Numbered from the stretch's first letter, positions 1 to 10,368 are shown. The stretch: 64,000 bases of DNA from Pseudomonas entomophila (GCF_029193575.1 NZ_JARGCS010000043.1:1-64000); one strand, 5' to 3'. Made by a program: numbers and translations. Notes: generated by a model from the letters alone, not told the origin.

Positions 1-3000
1 GGCTCCACTGGCCTGCCCAAAGGCGTGATGAACGAGCACGCCGGGGTGGTCAACCGCCTGCTGTGGACCCAGGACGCCTACGGCCTGACGGCTGACGACG
101 TGGTCCTGCAAAAGACGCCGTTCAGCTTCGATGTGTCGGTGTGGGAGTTCTTCTGGCCGTTGCAAGTGGGCGCGCGGCTGGTCATGGCGCGCCCTGGCGG
201 GCACCGCGACCCGAGCTACCTGCGCGACATCCTCGCTGAGGAAGGGATCAGCACCTTGCACTTCGTGCCGTCGATGCTGGACGTGTTCCTGGGTCACGGC
301 GATGCCGAGCCCGCGCGCCTCAAGCGCGTGCTGTGCAGCGGCGAAGCGCTGCCGGGCAGCCTGGTGCGGCGCTTCAAGGCGCAGTTGCCGACGGTCGAGC
401 TGCACAACCTCTACGGCCCGACCGAAGCGGCGGTGGACGTCAGCGCCTGGCACTGCGCCGAGCCCTTGGCCGAGACCCCGGACAACACCCCGATCGGCAA
501 GCCGATCGCCAACACCACGCTGTACGTGCTGGATGCCCAGGGCCAGCCGGTGCCGCAAGGCGTGGCCGGCGAGCTGTACATCGGCGGCGCGCAGGTGGCG
601 CGGGGCTACCTGAACCGCCCCGAACTGAGCGCCGAGCGCTTCCTCGACGACCCGTTCAGCCAACGCCTCGGTGCGCGGCTGTACCGCACCGGCGACCTGG
701 CCCGGCACTTGCCCGACGGCACGTTGGAATACCTGGGTCGCAACGACGACCAGGTGAAGATCCGCGGCCTGCGCATCGAGCTGGGCGAGATCCAGGCCTG
801 CCTGACCCGCGTGCCGGGTGTGCAGGAAGCGGCGGTGCTGGCCCTCGACCTGCCGCCCGCCGGCAAGCGCCTGGTGGCGTACTACACTGGCCGCGCGCAG
901 GCTGCCGAGGCGCTGCGTGCCGCGTTGCTGGCGCATCTGCCCGAGTTCATGGTGCCGGCACTGTTCGTTCACCTCGACGTGCTGCCGTTGAGCCCCAACG
1001 GCAAGCTCGACCGCAAGGCCCTGCCGGCGCCGGGCGAGGTGGCAGCACGGCCCTACGAGGCGCCACAGGGCGACATCGAGACGTTGCTGGCCGAAGTCTG
1101 GGGCGAGTTGCTGGGCGTGGAGCGGGTAGGGCGGCACGACAACTTCTTCGAGCTCGGCGGCCATTCGCTGCTGGCAGTGACCCTGGCCGCGCGCCTGCGC
1201 GCCCGTGGCCTCGACCTGGAGGTGCAGGGCTTGTTCGGCGCTCCGGACCTGGCGGCGCTGGCGCGCCTGGTCAGCGACGGCGGGCAGGCGGTGGTGCCGG
1301 CCAACCGCATCGCCGAGGGTTGCACGCGCATTACCCCGGAGCTGCTGCCGCTGGTGACGCTGGAGCAAACGGCCATCGACCGCATCGTCACCACGGTGGA
1401 AGGTGGCGCGGCCAATGTGCAGGACATCTACCCACTGGGCCCCTTGCAGGGTGGGATTCTGTACCACCACCTGGCCAATGCGCAGGCTGCGACCTATGTG
1501 CTGGAGGTGCATTTCGCGCTGGCCGACGCTGCGCGCCTGGAGGCCCTGCGCCATGCCCTGGAGCAGGTGATCGCGCGCCATGACAGCCTGCGCACCGCGT
1601 TCCATTGGGAGGGGTTGGCGGCGCCCGTGCAAGTGGTCTGGCGCGAGGTTGCCCTGGAGGTCGTGGACATGCACGGCGCTGCCCTTGGAGCGGGCTTGCC
1701 CCGCGATGGCGCCACCTCGGACGCCCGCCATTTCAACCTCACCCAGGCCCCCCTGTTGCGCCTGCTCCACACCACCCACCCCGACACCGGCCGCCTCACC
1801 GCGACCCTGCTGTTCCATCACTTGGTCATGGACCACATCGCCCTGGAGGTGCTGCGCGGCGAACTGCAAGCCTGCCTTGTTGGCCAGCAACGGCAATTGC
1901 CGCCCGCAGTCCCCTATCGCAACTACATCGCCCAACTCACCCAGCGCGGCGACGTCAACCGGCACGAAGCGTTCTTCCGCGAACAACTGGGCGACCTCGA
2001 CGAGCCCACCTTGCCCTATGGCGCCCACGCCACGCCGCACCAAGACGCCGTGCCCCAGGCCCGGCGCACACTGGACGCGGCCCTTGGCCTGCGGCTGCGC
2101 GCCCTGGCCCGCGAGCAGGCGGTCAGTGTCGCCAGCCTGATGCACCTGGCCTGGGCGCAAGTGCTCGGCCAACTGAGCGGGCGTGACAGCGTGGTGTTCG
2201 GCACCGTGCTGCTGGGCCGGCTGCAGGGCGGCGAGGGCGCCGAGCGGGCGCTGGGGGTGTACATCAACACCTTGCCGCTGCGTGTCGACCTGGCCGGCGT
2301 CTCGGCTCGCCAGGCGCTGGCCGCCACCCACCAGCGCCTGACCGGGCTGCTCGCCCACGAACACGCGTCCCTGGCCCTGGCCCAGCGTTGCAGCGGGCTG
2401 CCAGTGGGCACGGCGCTGTTCAATACCTTGCTCAACTACCGCCATAGCGCGCAGGGCGAGGGCAGCGAGCGTGCGACAGAGGCCTGGCAGGGCATCGAAC
2501 TGTTGGACGCCCAAGAGCGCAGCAGCTACCCGCTGGCCCTGAGCATCGACGACCTGGGCGAAGGCTTCGCCCTGACTGCGCAGTGCGCCGAGGGCATCGA
2601 CGCGCGGCGCCTCTGCGAGTACCTGGAGCAAGCCCTGCATGGGCTCGCCGAAGGCTTGCGGCACGACAGCGCCCAGGGTCTGGAGCACCTGTCGGTGTTG
2701 CCGGCCCACGAAGCCGAGCGCCTGCGAGCGACGTTCAACGCCACCACCCGCGACTACCCACGCGAACCGGTGCAGCGCCTGTTCGAACAGCGCGCGGCCC
2801 GCCACCCGCTGGCCCTGGCCGCGCGCCAGGGCGCACGCAGCCTGACCTACGGTGCGCTCAACGAGCGTGCCAACCGCCTGGCCCATTACCTGATCGGCCA
2901 GGGTGTGCGGCCGGGCGATCACGTGGCGATCCTGCTGCCGCGCTCGCTGGAGCTGCTGGTCGCGCAACTGGCCATCGCCAAGTGCGCCGCCACCTACGTC

Positions 3001-6000
3001 CCGCTCGACATCAACGCCCCCGCCGAGCGCCAGGGCTTCATGGTGCAGGACTGCCAGGCGGTGGCACTGCTCACCCTGGCCCGCCAGGCGATCAGCTATC
3101 GCGACCGGCGCATCGACCTCGACACCCTGGCCCTGGACGACCAGCCCGGGCACAACCCGTGCCTGGCCCAGGACAGCGACGCGGTGGCCTACGTGATGTA
3201 CACCTCCGGCTCCACCGGCGCGCCCAAGGGCGTGCGCGTGGCGCACCGTGGCATCGCCCGGTTGGTGCTCAACGACGGCTATGCCGACTTCAGCGAGCAC
3301 GACCGTATCGCCTTCGCCTCCAACCCGGCGTTCGACGCCAGCACCATGGACGTCTGGGGCGCCTTGCTCAACGGCGGCCAGGTGCTGGTGATCGACCACG
3401 CCACGCTGTTGGAGCCGGCGCGCTTCGGCGCGGCATTGCGTGATGGCGGGGCGACGGTGCTGTTCGTGACCACCGCACTGTTCAACCAGTACGTGCAGCT
3501 GATTCCCGAGGCCCTGGCGGGCCTGCGCGTGCTGCTCTGCGGCGGCGAGCGCGGCGACCCGGCGGCTTTCCGCCGCCTGCTGGCCTTGGCCCCAGGGCTA
3601 CGCCTGGTGCACTGCTATGGGCCGACCGAAACCACTACTTATGCCACCGCCGGTCACGTGCGCGTGGTGCCGGCGAATGCCGAGCAGGTGCCGATCGGTG
3701 GGCCGATCGGCAGCACCCAGGTGCATGTGCTGGACGAACATCGGCGCCTGGTGCCTTCCGGCGTGGTCGGTGAGCTGTACATCGGCGGCGACGGCGTAGC
3801 CCTGGGCTATCTGAACCGCCCCGAGCTGACCGCCGAGCGCTTCGTCGCCGACCCGTTCGGCACGCGCCCCGGCGCCTTGCTGTACCGCACCGGCGACCTG
3901 GGGCGCTGGCGCGACGATGGCCAGCTGGAGTGCTTGGGGCGCAACGACGACCAAGTGAAAATCCGTGGCTTCCGCATCGAACTGGGCGAAATCGAGCAGC
4001 AGTTGGCGCAATGCCCGGGCATCGGTGAGGTGGTGGTCATGGCCGTGCCCCAGGCCCAGGGCCCGGCGCGGCTGGTGGCCTGGTTCACCCGCCAGGACCC
4101 GGCCCTGGTACCCGCGAGCCTGCGCGCCTGGCTGCAGGCGCGGCTGCCGGAGTACATGGTGCCGGCCGCCTACGTAGGGCTCGAGGCGCTGCCACTGACC
4201 AACAATGGCAAGGTCGACCGCAAGGCCCTGCCGGCGGCTGGCCAGGACGACCTGATCGAGACGGTCTACGAGGCCCCGGCGACAGCGCTGGAGCAGCAAC
4301 TGGCCACCCTCTGGGAGCAGGTACTGGAGGTGCCACGGGTCGGTCGCCATGACAGCTTCTTCGCCCTGGGCGGCCATTCGTTGTCGGCAATCCGCCTGGT
4401 CGGCCTGCAGCGTGAGCAGGGCCTGGAGGTCTCGTTGGCCGAGCTGTTCCAGCAGCCGAGCATCGCCGCGCTGGCCGGGCTGATCGCCGAGCGCGAGGCG
4501 CCGCCGCCGGACGATGTGGTGTGCGTGCGCGCCACTGGCAGCGAGACGCCGTTGTTCCTGGTTCACGAGTTCAGCGGCATGGACTTCTATTTCCCGGTGC
4601 TGGGCCGCGAGATCGAGGGCGACTTCCCGATCTACGGCCTGCCCGGCATCGCCCTCGGCCAGCCGCAGCCCGACACCCTGGAGGCCCTGGCGGCAGGCCT
4701 GCTGATGCGCATCCGCCGAGTGCAGCCGCAGGGGCCGTATCGCCTGGCTGGCTGGTCGTTCGGTGGCGCGCTCGCCTATGAGGTCGCCGCGCAGTTGTTG
4801 GGCATGGACGAGGAGGTCAGTTTCCTTGGCTTGATCGACACCTACCAACCGCGGCTGGTGGACCAGGGCAAGGCCCGCTGGCAGGGGCCGCGCCTGCTGG
4901 AGCGCCAGTTGCTGCTGCACTGCGAAGGGCACTGGCAGGCGCAGGGCGAGGCGGGTGTCGCAGCGCTGGCACGGGCCCAGGCCCTGGCCGCGGCGGAGCA
5001 CGACTTCGCCACGCTGCTGGCCGCCTGCCGCGACCAGGGCCTGCTGTACAGCGGGCTGGCCGAAGCCGGTGACGATGAGCTGCAGTGTTTCCTGGAACGT
5101 GAGATCGCCCACGGCCACGCCCTGGCGCATTACCGGCCGGAACCGCTGGGTATCCGGGTGCACCTGCTGCGCGCGGCGCAATGCCGCGACGGGGCGAGCC
5201 CGGGGCTGGGCTGGGAACTGACGCTGCCGGCGGCGCAGCTGCACGCCGTGGACGTGCCCGGTGATCATTTGGGCATGATGCAGGCGCCGCATGTGCAGGT
5301 GCTCGGGCGGGTGCTCGGCGAAGCCTTGCGGGCCAGCGCGGCGGGCATTGGCGAGCCGGCTGCGGATGCAGCCTACCAACCGCTGGTGGCGATCCAGAGC
5401 GGGCAGGCCGGGCACGTGCCGCTGTTCTGCGTGCCGGGGGCCGGTGACAGCGTCACCAGCTTCATTGGCCTGGCCGAGGCGCTGGGGCCACAGGTGCCGG
5501 TGTACGGCTTGCAAGCGCGCGGCCTGGAGGGCAATGGCACGCCCCACAGCCGGGTCGAGGCCGCCGCCGAGTGCCATGTGCGCGCGATCGTCGCGCTGCA
5601 CCCGCAGGGGCCGCTGAACCTGGTGGGGCATTCGTTCGGCGGGTGGGTGGCGCATGCCATGGCGGTGCGCCTGGAGGCACTGGGCCGCGAGGTGCGTTCG
5701 TTGACCCTGGTCGACAGCGAGGCTCCGGGCGGTTCGGGTGTGTGTGGCAAACCCTATACCTTCACGGCGGCGTTGGAGCGCCTGGTCGAGTCGTTGCAAC
5801 TGGCCACCGGCAGGTCGCTGGACCTCGATCCGGGGGCTTTTGCCGCCGCCGATGACGAGCAGCAGCTGGCGTGGCTGCACCAGGCCATGGTGCGCATCGG
5901 CCTGTTACCCGCGCGCTCCACGGCGCAGGCGCTGCACGGTATCGCCCGCACCTTCGCCAGCGCGCTGCGCAGCGAGTACCGGCCGCCACAAGACTTCGCC

Positions 6001-6216
6001 GGGCCGGTGGGCCTGGTGCTGGTGGCCGACCCGACCCTGGACGCGGCGGGCAACCAGCGCGAACAGGCGGCGATGCTCGCGGGGTGGCAGCACCTGCTGC
6101 CACAACTGCGCGTGTGGCGTGGGCCGGGCAACCATTTCAGCATCCTCAAGGCGCCTCAGGTGTTCAGCCTGGCCGCCTGGTGGCGGGAAGCGCAGCACCT
6201 GCAGGTCACGCAATAG
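1..6216 (+). CDS. Terminal lipopeptide NRPS, 3' part (A-T-C-A-T-TE-TE)
   Basis: The window opens inside adenylation core A3, so the 5' end of this gene is missing; 2071 residues remain. Domains in order are: A domain (partial), T domain with LGGHSLL near residue 385, C domain with HHLVMDH near 605 (the form found in dual condensation/epimerization domains of Pseudomonas lipopeptide synthetases), A domain with TSGSTGAPKG near 1067, T domain near 1458, then two thioesterases with GWSFGG near 1584 and GHSFGG near 1876. Specificity residues read by eye give DVWHLSLVDK for the first A domain, almost the known Ser code. The second reads roughly DAMFLGCTYK, an aliphatic pocket (Val/Ile, tentative). 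Tandem TEs at the end are typical of the last enzyme of Pseudomonas cyclic lipopeptide lines, where they release and cyclize the peptide. It is followed after 42 bp by macA. The closest known logic is EtlC/XtlC-type enzymes; no symbol is given because the product is unproven. Confidence 0.95.
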   Translation, partial: GSTGLPKGVMNEHAGVVNRLLWTQDAYGLTADDVVLQKTPFSFDVSVWEFFWPLQVGARLVMARPGGHRDPSYLRDILAEEGISTLHFVPSMLDVFLGHGDAEPARLKRVLCSGEALPGSLVRRFKAQLPTVELHNLYGPTEAAVDVSAWHCAEPLAETPDNTPIGKPIANTTLYVLDAQGQPVPQGVAGELYIGGAQVARGYLNRPELSAERFLDDPFSQRLGARLYRTGDLARHLPDGTLEYLGRNDDQVKIRGLRIELGEIQACLTRVPGVQEAAVLALDLPPAGKRLVAYYTGRAQAAEALRAALLAHLPEFMVPALFVHLDVLPLSPNGKLDRKALPAPGEVAARPYEAPQGDIETLLAEVWGELLGVERVGRHDNFFELGGHSLLAVTLAARLRARGLDLEVQGLFGAPDLAALARLVSDGGQAVVPANRIAEGCTRITPELLPLVTLEQTAIDRIVTTVEGGAANVQDIYPLGPLQGGILYHHLANAQAATYVLEVHFALADAARLEALRHALEQVIARHDSLRTAFHWEGLAAPVQVVWREVALEVVDMHGAALGAGLPRDGATSDARHFNLTQAPLLRLLHTTHPDTGRLTATLLFHHLVMDHIALEVLRGELQACLVGQQRQLPPAVPYRNYIAQLTQRGDVNRHEAFFREQLGDLDEPTLPYGAHATPHQDAVPQARRTLDAALGLRLRALAREQAVSVASLMHLAWAQVLGQLSGRDSVVFGTVLLGRLQGGEGAERALGVYINTLPLRVDLAGVSARQALAATHQRLTGLLAHEHASLALAQRCSGLPVGTALFNTLLNYRHSAQGEGSERATEAWQGIELLDAQERSSYPLALSIDDLGEGFALTAQCAEGIDARRLCEYLEQALHGLAEGLRHDSAQGLEHLSVLPAHEAERLRATFNATTRDYPREPVQRLFEQRAARHPLALAARQGARSLTYGALNERANRLAHYLIGQGVRPGDHVAILLPRSLELLVAQLAIAKCAATYVPLDINAPAERQGFMVQDCQAVALLTLARQAISYRDRRIDLDTLALDDQPGHNPCLAQDSDAVAYVMYTSGSTGAPKGVRVAHRGIARLVLNDGYADFSEHDRIAFASNPAFDASTMDVWGALLNGGQVLVIDHATLLEPARFGAALRDGGATVLFVTTALFNQYVQLIPEALAGLRVLLCGGERGDPAAFRRLLALAPGLRLVHCYGPTETTTYATAGHVRVVPANAEQVPIGGPIGSTQVHVLDEHRRLVPSGVVGELYIGGDGVALGYLNRPELTAERFVADPFGTRPGALLYRTGDLGRWRDDGQLECLGRNDDQVKIRGFRIELGEIEQQLAQCPGIGEVVVMAVPQAQGPARLVAWFTRQDPALVPASLRAWLQARLPEYMVPAAYVGLEALPLTNNGKVDRKALPAAGQDDLIETVYEAPATALEQQLATLWEQVLEVPRVGRHDSFFALGGHSLSAIRLVGLQREQGLEVSLAELFQQPSIAALAGLIAEREAPPPDDVVCVRATGSETPLFLVHEFSGMDFYFPVLGREIEGDFPIYGLPGIALGQPQPDTLEALAAGLLMRIRRVQPQGPYRLAGWSFGGALAYEVAAQLLGMDEEVSFLGLIDTYQPRLVDQGKARWQGPRLLERQLLLHCEGHWQAQGEAGVAALARAQALAAAEHDFATLLAACRDQGLLYSGLAEAGDDELQCFLEREIAHGHALAHYRPEPLGIRVHLLRAAQCRDGASPGLGWELTLPAAQLHAVDVPGDHLGMMQAPHVQVLGRVLGEALRASAAGIGEPAADAAYQPLVAIQSGQAGHVPLFCVPGAGDSVTSFIGLAEALGPQVPVYGLQARGLEGNGTPHSRVEAAAECHVRAIVALHPQGPLNLVGHSFGGWVAHAMAVRLEALGREVRSLTLVDSEAPGGSGVCGKPYTFTAALERLVESLQLATGRSLDLDPGAFAAADDEQQLAWLHQAMVRIGLLPARSTAQALHGIARTFASALRSEYRPPQDFAGPVGLVLVADPTLDAAGNQREQAAMLAGWQHLLPQLRVWRGPGNHFSILKAPQVFSLAAWWREAQHLQVTQ

Positions 6217-6258
6217 CCCGCGCCTACTCGGGCAGCGGGGTTCCAGAGCAGTTTTTGG

Positions 6259-7419
6259 ATGAAGTTTATGGATAAATCGACGTTTCGCAGGATCGGCCTC
6301 GGCGCCGCCGTGGCCCTGGTGGCCGGGATCGCGCTGTATGCCGTGCAGGCGCCGGCCACGCCGCCGCGCTACATCACCGCCACGGTCGAACGGGGCGATA
6401 TCGAGAACGCGGTGCTGGCCACCGGGGTGCTGGAAGGCATTCGCCAGGTGGATGTCGGTGCCCAGGTCTCCGGGCAGTTGCGCTCGCTCAAGGTCAAGCT
6501 CGGCGACAAGGTCAGCAAGGGCCAGTGGTTGGCCGAGATCGACCCGCTGGTGCTGCGCAACACCCTGCGCCAGGCCCAGGTCGACGAGGAGAAGCTGCAG
6601 GCCGAACGACGCTCTACCCAGGCCAAGGTGACCCAGGCGCGGCGCGTCTACGAGCGCTACAGCGCGCTGCAGGACGATGAGTCGATCTCACGCCAGGACT
6701 TCGAGAGCGCCGAGTCCGAATACCGCGTGCAACAGGCCAGCCTCGGTGCGCTGGAGGCGCAGATCAAGAGCGCCCAGGTGCAGATCGACACGGCCAAGGT
6801 CAACCTCGACTACACACGCATCAGTGCGCCGATCGATGGCCATGTGGTGGGCATCGTCACCCAGGAGGGGCAGACCGTGATCGCCCAGCAACTGGCGCCG
6901 GTGATCCTCAAGCTCGCCGACCTCGACACCATGACCGTCAAGGCCCAGGTCTCGGAAGCCGATGTGATCCACATCAGCCCGGGGCAGCCGGTGTACTTCA
7001 CCATCCTGGGTGAAGACAAACGCTACTACGCCACCCTGCGCGGCACCGAGCCCGCGCCGCAGAACTACCTGGAAAGCACCGACAAGAACGGCGCCGCGCC
7101 CAAGCAGAACACCGCGGTGTTCTACAACGCGCTGTTCGAGGTGCCCAACCCCGAGCACCGCCTGCGCATCGCCATGACCGCCCAGGTGCGCATCGTCCTG
7201 GCGACCGCCCAGGCGGTGCTCAGCGTGCCGGTGGCCGCGCTCGGCCCGCAGGATGGCGATGGCCGTTACCCGGTGCGGGTGCTCGACGCCAAGGGCTTCG
7301 CCCAGGTGCGCCAGGTGCAGGCGGGCATCAACAACAACGTGCGGGTCGAGATCAAGGACGGCCTGTCCGAAGGCGATCGGGTGGTGATCGGCGAGCCGGT
7401 TGCCGACGCGGGGGCATGA
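6259..7419 (+). CDS. macA: MacA-type membrane fusion protein (lipopeptide export)
   Basis: Periplasmic adaptor of a MacAB tripartite exporter, 386 residues. An N-terminal membrane anchor lies at about residues 8-28, followed by a barrel-sandwich/lipoyl half (VDVGAQVSGQLRSLKV), a long alpha-hairpin of charged coiled-coil sequence (about 95-175) and the returning lipoyl half (ISAPIDGHVVGIVTQEGQTV). In Pseudomonas lipopeptide clusters a macAB pair directly follows the terminating NRPS and exports the product; this pair is in that place. The start is uncertain: ATG at 6259 or ATG at 6268, neither with a strong ribosome binding site. The stop overlaps the macB start by ATGA, implying coupled translation. 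Confidence 0.9.
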   Translation: MKFMDKSTFRRIGLGAAVALVAGIALYAVQAPATPPRYITATVERGDIENAVLATGVLEGIRQVDVGAQVSGQLRSLKVKLGDKVSKGQWLAEIDPLVLRNTLRQAQVDEEKLQAERRSTQAKVTQARRVYERYSALQDDESISRQDFESAESEYRVQQASLGALEAQIKSAQVQIDTAKVNLDYTRISAPIDGHVVGIVTQEGQTVIAQQLAPVILKLADLDTMTVKAQVSEADVIHISPGQPVYFTILGEDKRYYATLRGTEPAPQNYLESTDKNGAAPKQNTAVFYNALFEVPNPEHRLRIAMTAQVRIVLATAQAVLSVPVAALGPQDGDGRYPVRVLDAKGFAQVRQVQAGINNNVRVEIKDGLSEGDRVVIGEPVADAGA

Positions 7420-9428
7420 GCATGAACCTGAACCTCGAACTGACGCCCCAGCGCCAGGCCACTGCGCATGCCCCCCAGCCGCTGTTGCGCCTGGAGGGAG
7501 TGAGTCGCAGCTTCATGGCCGGCGACCGCGAGTTCCTGGCCTTGCGCCACATTGACCTGGAGATCCACGCCGGCGAGCTGGTGGCGATCATCGGTGCCTC
7601 CGGCTCCGGCAAGTCGACCCTGATGAACATCCTCGGCTGCCTCGACCACGCCAGCGCCGGCAGCTACCAGGTCGACGGCAAGGAAACCCGCGACCAGGAC
7701 GACGAGGCCCTGGCGGCGCTGCGCCGCGACCACTTCGGCTTCATTTTCCAGCGTTACCACCTGCTGCCGCACCTGGACGCCCTGCGCAACGTCGAGATCC
7801 CGGCGATCTACGCCGGCACCGCCCAGGCCCGGCGCCATGAGCGGGCGCGTGAGCTGCTGACGCGCCTGGGCCTGGCCGGGCACCTGACGCACCGGCCCAG
7901 CCAGTTGTCTGGCGGCCAGCAGCAACGGGTGAGCATCTGCCGGGCGCTGATGAACGGCGGCGAGGTGATTCTCGCCGACGAGCCCACCGGCGCCCTGGAC
8001 ACCGCCAGCGGCAAGGAGGTGATGCGCATCTTGATGGAGCTGCACGCGGCGGGGCACACGGTGATCCTGGTGACCCACGACCCCAAGGTCGCCGCCCACG
8101 CCGAGCGCATCATCGAGGTCAGCGATGGGCAGATCGTCAGCGACCGGCGCAATGCCTCCGACGCCCAGGCGCTACCCAATGCCACCCCCGCGCCGCGCCC
8201 GGCACCGACGGCGCGGCGCCTGGTGGCGAATCTTGGGTTGTTCCGCGAGGCCTTCAAGATGGCCTGGATAGCGCTGGTCTCGCACCGCATGCGCACCTTG
8301 CTGACCATGCTCGGGATCATCATCGGCATCACCTCGGTGGTGTCGATCTCGGCCATTGGCGAGGGCGCGAAGAACTACGTGCTCAAGGACATCCAGTCGA
8401 TTGGCAGCAACACCATCGACATCTATTCAGGCAGCAACTTCGGTGACAGCCGGGCCAAGGCCATCGAGACCCTGCTGCCCGCCGACGTTACCGCGTTGAA
8501 CCAGCTGTACTACGTCGACAGCGCAACGCCGGTGATCGGCCGCAGCATGCTGGTGCGCTACCGCAACCTGGACGTGGACGTGCAACTCAATGGCGTCAGC
8601 GAGCGCTATTTCCAGGTGCGCAACATCAACCTGGCCTCCGGCATCGCCTTCAGCGAAAGCGACGCCCGGCGCCAGGCGCAGGTGGTGGTGATCGACCACA
8701 ACACGCGCTTGCGCCTGTTCGGCAACGGCGTCGACCCATTGGGCCAGGTGATCCTGATCGGCAACCTGCCGTGCACGGTGATCGGCGTGACCACCGAGAA
8801 CAACAACCTGTTCGCCGCCGGTAACGCGCTGAACGTCTGGGTGCCCTACGAGACCGCCGCCGGGCGCCTGCTTGGGCAGCGCCACCTGGACAGCATCAGC
8901 GTGCGGATCAAGGACGGCATGCCGAGCAAGCGCGTCGAGGAGGAGGTCAACAAGCTGATGCTGCAGCGCCACGGCACCAAGGACTTCTTCACCAACAACC
9001 TCGACAGCATCATGCAGACGGTGCAGAAGACCAGCCGCTCGCTGACCTTGCTGCTGTCGCTGATCGCGGTGATTTCGCTGGTGGTGGGGGGGATCGGGGT
9101 GATGAACATCATGCTGGTGTCGGTCACCGAGCGTACCCGCGAGATCGGCATCCGCATGGCGGTGGGGGCGCGGCAGTCGGACATCCGTCAGCAGTTTCTG
9201 GTGGAGGCGGTGATGGTCTGTTTGATCGGCGGGGTGATCGGTATTGGCTTGTCGTACGGGATCGGCTACCTGTTCGCGCTGTTCGTCAAGCAGTGGCAGA
9301 TGGTGTTCTCGCCGGCCTCGGTCGTGACCGCGTTCGCTTGCTCGACGCTGATCGGCATCCTGTTCGGCTTCGTGCCGGCGCGAAACGCCGCGCGGTTGAA
9401 CCCCATCGAGGCCTTGGCACGAGATTGA
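7416..9428 (+). CDS. macB: MacB-type ABC transporter (ATPase-permease fusion)
   Basis: ATP-driven inner-membrane component of the exporter, 670 residues, close to the usual MacB length. The N-terminal ABC domain has Walker A GASGSGKST at 60-68, signature LSGGQQQR near 164 and Walker B ILADEPTGALD near 186. It is followed by a FtsX/MacB permease part: one membrane segment near 295 (MLGIIIGITSVVSISAIGEG), a large periplasmic domain and three C-terminal segments, ending in the family-typical PARNAARLNPIEALARD. It overlaps macA by 4 nt. Together with the OprM/NodT-like lipoprotein encoded at 35386-36774 it could form the complete lipopeptide efflux channel (inference from gene neighbourhood). Confidence 0.95.
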   Translation: MSMNLNLELTPQRQATAHAPQPLLRLEGVSRSFMAGDREFLALRHIDLEIHAGELVAIIGASGSGKSTLMNILGCLDHASAGSYQVDGKETRDQDDEALAALRRDHFGFIFQRYHLLPHLDALRNVEIPAIYAGTAQARRHERARELLTRLGLAGHLTHRPSQLSGGQQQRVSICRALMNGGEVILADEPTGALDTASGKEVMRILMELHAAGHTVILVTHDPKVAAHAERIIEVSDGQIVSDRRNASDAQALPNATPAPRPAPTARRLVANLGLFREAFKMAWIALVSHRMRTLLTMLGIIIGITSVVSISAIGEGAKNYVLKDIQSIGSNTIDIYSGSNFGDSRAKAIETLLPADVTALNQLYYVDSATPVIGRSMLVRYRNLDVDVQLNGVSERYFQVRNINLASGIAFSESDARRQAQVVVIDHNTRLRLFGNGVDPLGQVILIGNLPCTVIGVTTENNNLFAAGNALNVWVPYETAAGRLLGQRHLDSISVRIKDGMPSKRVEEEVNKLMLQRHGTKDFFTNNLDSIMQTVQKTSRSLTLLLSLIAVISLVVGGIGVMNIMLVSVTERTREIGIRMAVGARQSDIRQQFLVEAVMVCLIGGVIGIGLSYGIGYLFALFVKQWQMVFSPASVVTAFACSTLIGILFGFVPARNAARLNPIEALARD

Positions 9429-9437
9429 CATCGCATT

Positions 9438-9500
9438 CGCGGGGCAAGCCCGCTCCTACAGGGTGGGCGCAGTCCCCCTGTGGAGCGGGCTTGCCCCGCG
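9438..9500. repeat. REP doublet in inverted orientation
   Basis: Two copies of the Pseudomonas REP palindrome face each other: CGCGGGGCAAGCCCGCTCC at 9438-9456 (continuing to 9463) and its reverse complement at 9476-9500, separated by about 12 nt. The pair lies between the convergent ends of macB and luxR. It can fold into one large hairpin and may act as a bidirectional mRNA end; REP doublets (REPINs) are dispersed non-autonomous repeats. Confidence 0.85.
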
Positions 9501-9529
9501 ATAGGGCCGGTAAACTCAGCTACAAACCT

Positions 9530-10174
9530 TCAAGCCTGCGCATACATCCATCGCATCAATGAATGCCTCCCACTGATCCCCAGCTTGATCGCCGCCCGGC
9601 GCAGGTAGCTCTCCACCGTATTGACCTTCAACTGCAAGCGCTCGGCCTGCTGCGGCGCCGTGTGTCCGGCCAGCAGCCCCAGGCACACCTGCTGCTCCCG
9701 TTCGGAAAGGTGCAGGCCGCACTGGCGCAGGCGCTCGCTGAAGCGGGTCTGCAGGCTTTCCCCGCCCGGGCGCTCGGCCAGCCCCGGCTGCAAGGCGTCG
9801 ATGTGCTGCTCCAGCATGGGCAGCAGCAGCGGCGAAATGTCTTCCAGGCAACTGCGCTCGCTGGGCGAAAACGCCGCCTGGTCGGCTCGCAGCACGTGAA
9901 TCTCGTAACGGTAGCCGTTCTTGCGCCGGGCCAGGTGCAGGCTCGCCGGGTCGCTGAAGCCGTCTTGAGGCGCTTGCGTGCTGAACACCGTTTCGCTGAG
10001 CAGGGTCGAGTCGCTGTCGGCGCACGGGGGCGAGGCCAGGCGCAACTGGCGGATATGCGTGGCGTCGATGGTCAGGTGGGTCTGGATCAGGTCATGCAGC
10101 ATGCGCGGGAAATGCGCGCTGCCGGTGCTGGCAATGACCTTGCCGATCTGGGGAAACAACCGGTGCGAATTCAT
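9530..10174 (-). CDS. LuxR-family regulator beside macAB
   Basis: About 214 residues. The C-terminal LuxR/FixJ helix-turn-helix is clear: SEREQQVCLGLLAGHTAPQQAERL, then LKVNTVESYLRRAAIKLGISGR. The N-terminal part does not show an autoinducer-domain signature I can recognise. LuxR genes of this kind flank Pseudomonas lipopeptide clusters on both sides and activate the NRPS genes, and a paralogue with the same architecture is encoded at 36791-37558 beside the starter NRPS. The start was set at ATG 10174, which has GGATG upstream; an ATG at 10186 is the alternative. The gene converges on macB across a REP doublet. Confidence 0.88.
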   Translation of the reverse strand: MNSHRLFPQIGKVIASTGSAHFPRMLHDLIQTHLTIDATHIRQLRLASPPCADSDSTLLSETVFSTQAPQDGFSDPASLHLARRKNGYRYEIHVLRADQAAFSPSERSCLEDISPLLLPMLEQHIDALQPGLAERPGGESLQTRFSERLRQCGLHLSEREQQVCLGLLAGHTAPQQAERLQLKVNTVESYLRRAAIKLGISGRHSLMRWMYAQA

Positions 10175-10368
10175 CGTGTCATCCATGAGTTACGGTGGTT
10201 CGAACGCTCCGTGCGGCCGGTGGCCAGCCTTGGCCACGGGCAGGGCCGCGGAACTGCTTGCTATCCTAGTACAACGATTCAGTGACTGCTTAATGAAATA
10301 GCAATAAGGGCATAACCCTTTTGACCTCGGGTATGATGCCAGCCCCTTTCCCCTACGAGGCCTGACCC

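Noticed and set aside
3598..5880. A 760-residue antisense frame in the terminal NRPS
   Set aside because: Same shadow effect of third-position GC bias; no recognisable motif.
10305..10322. Small dyad AAGGG-CATAA-CCCTT before hisN as a terminator
   Set aside because: The stem is only 5 bp and lies where the hisN promoter should be.
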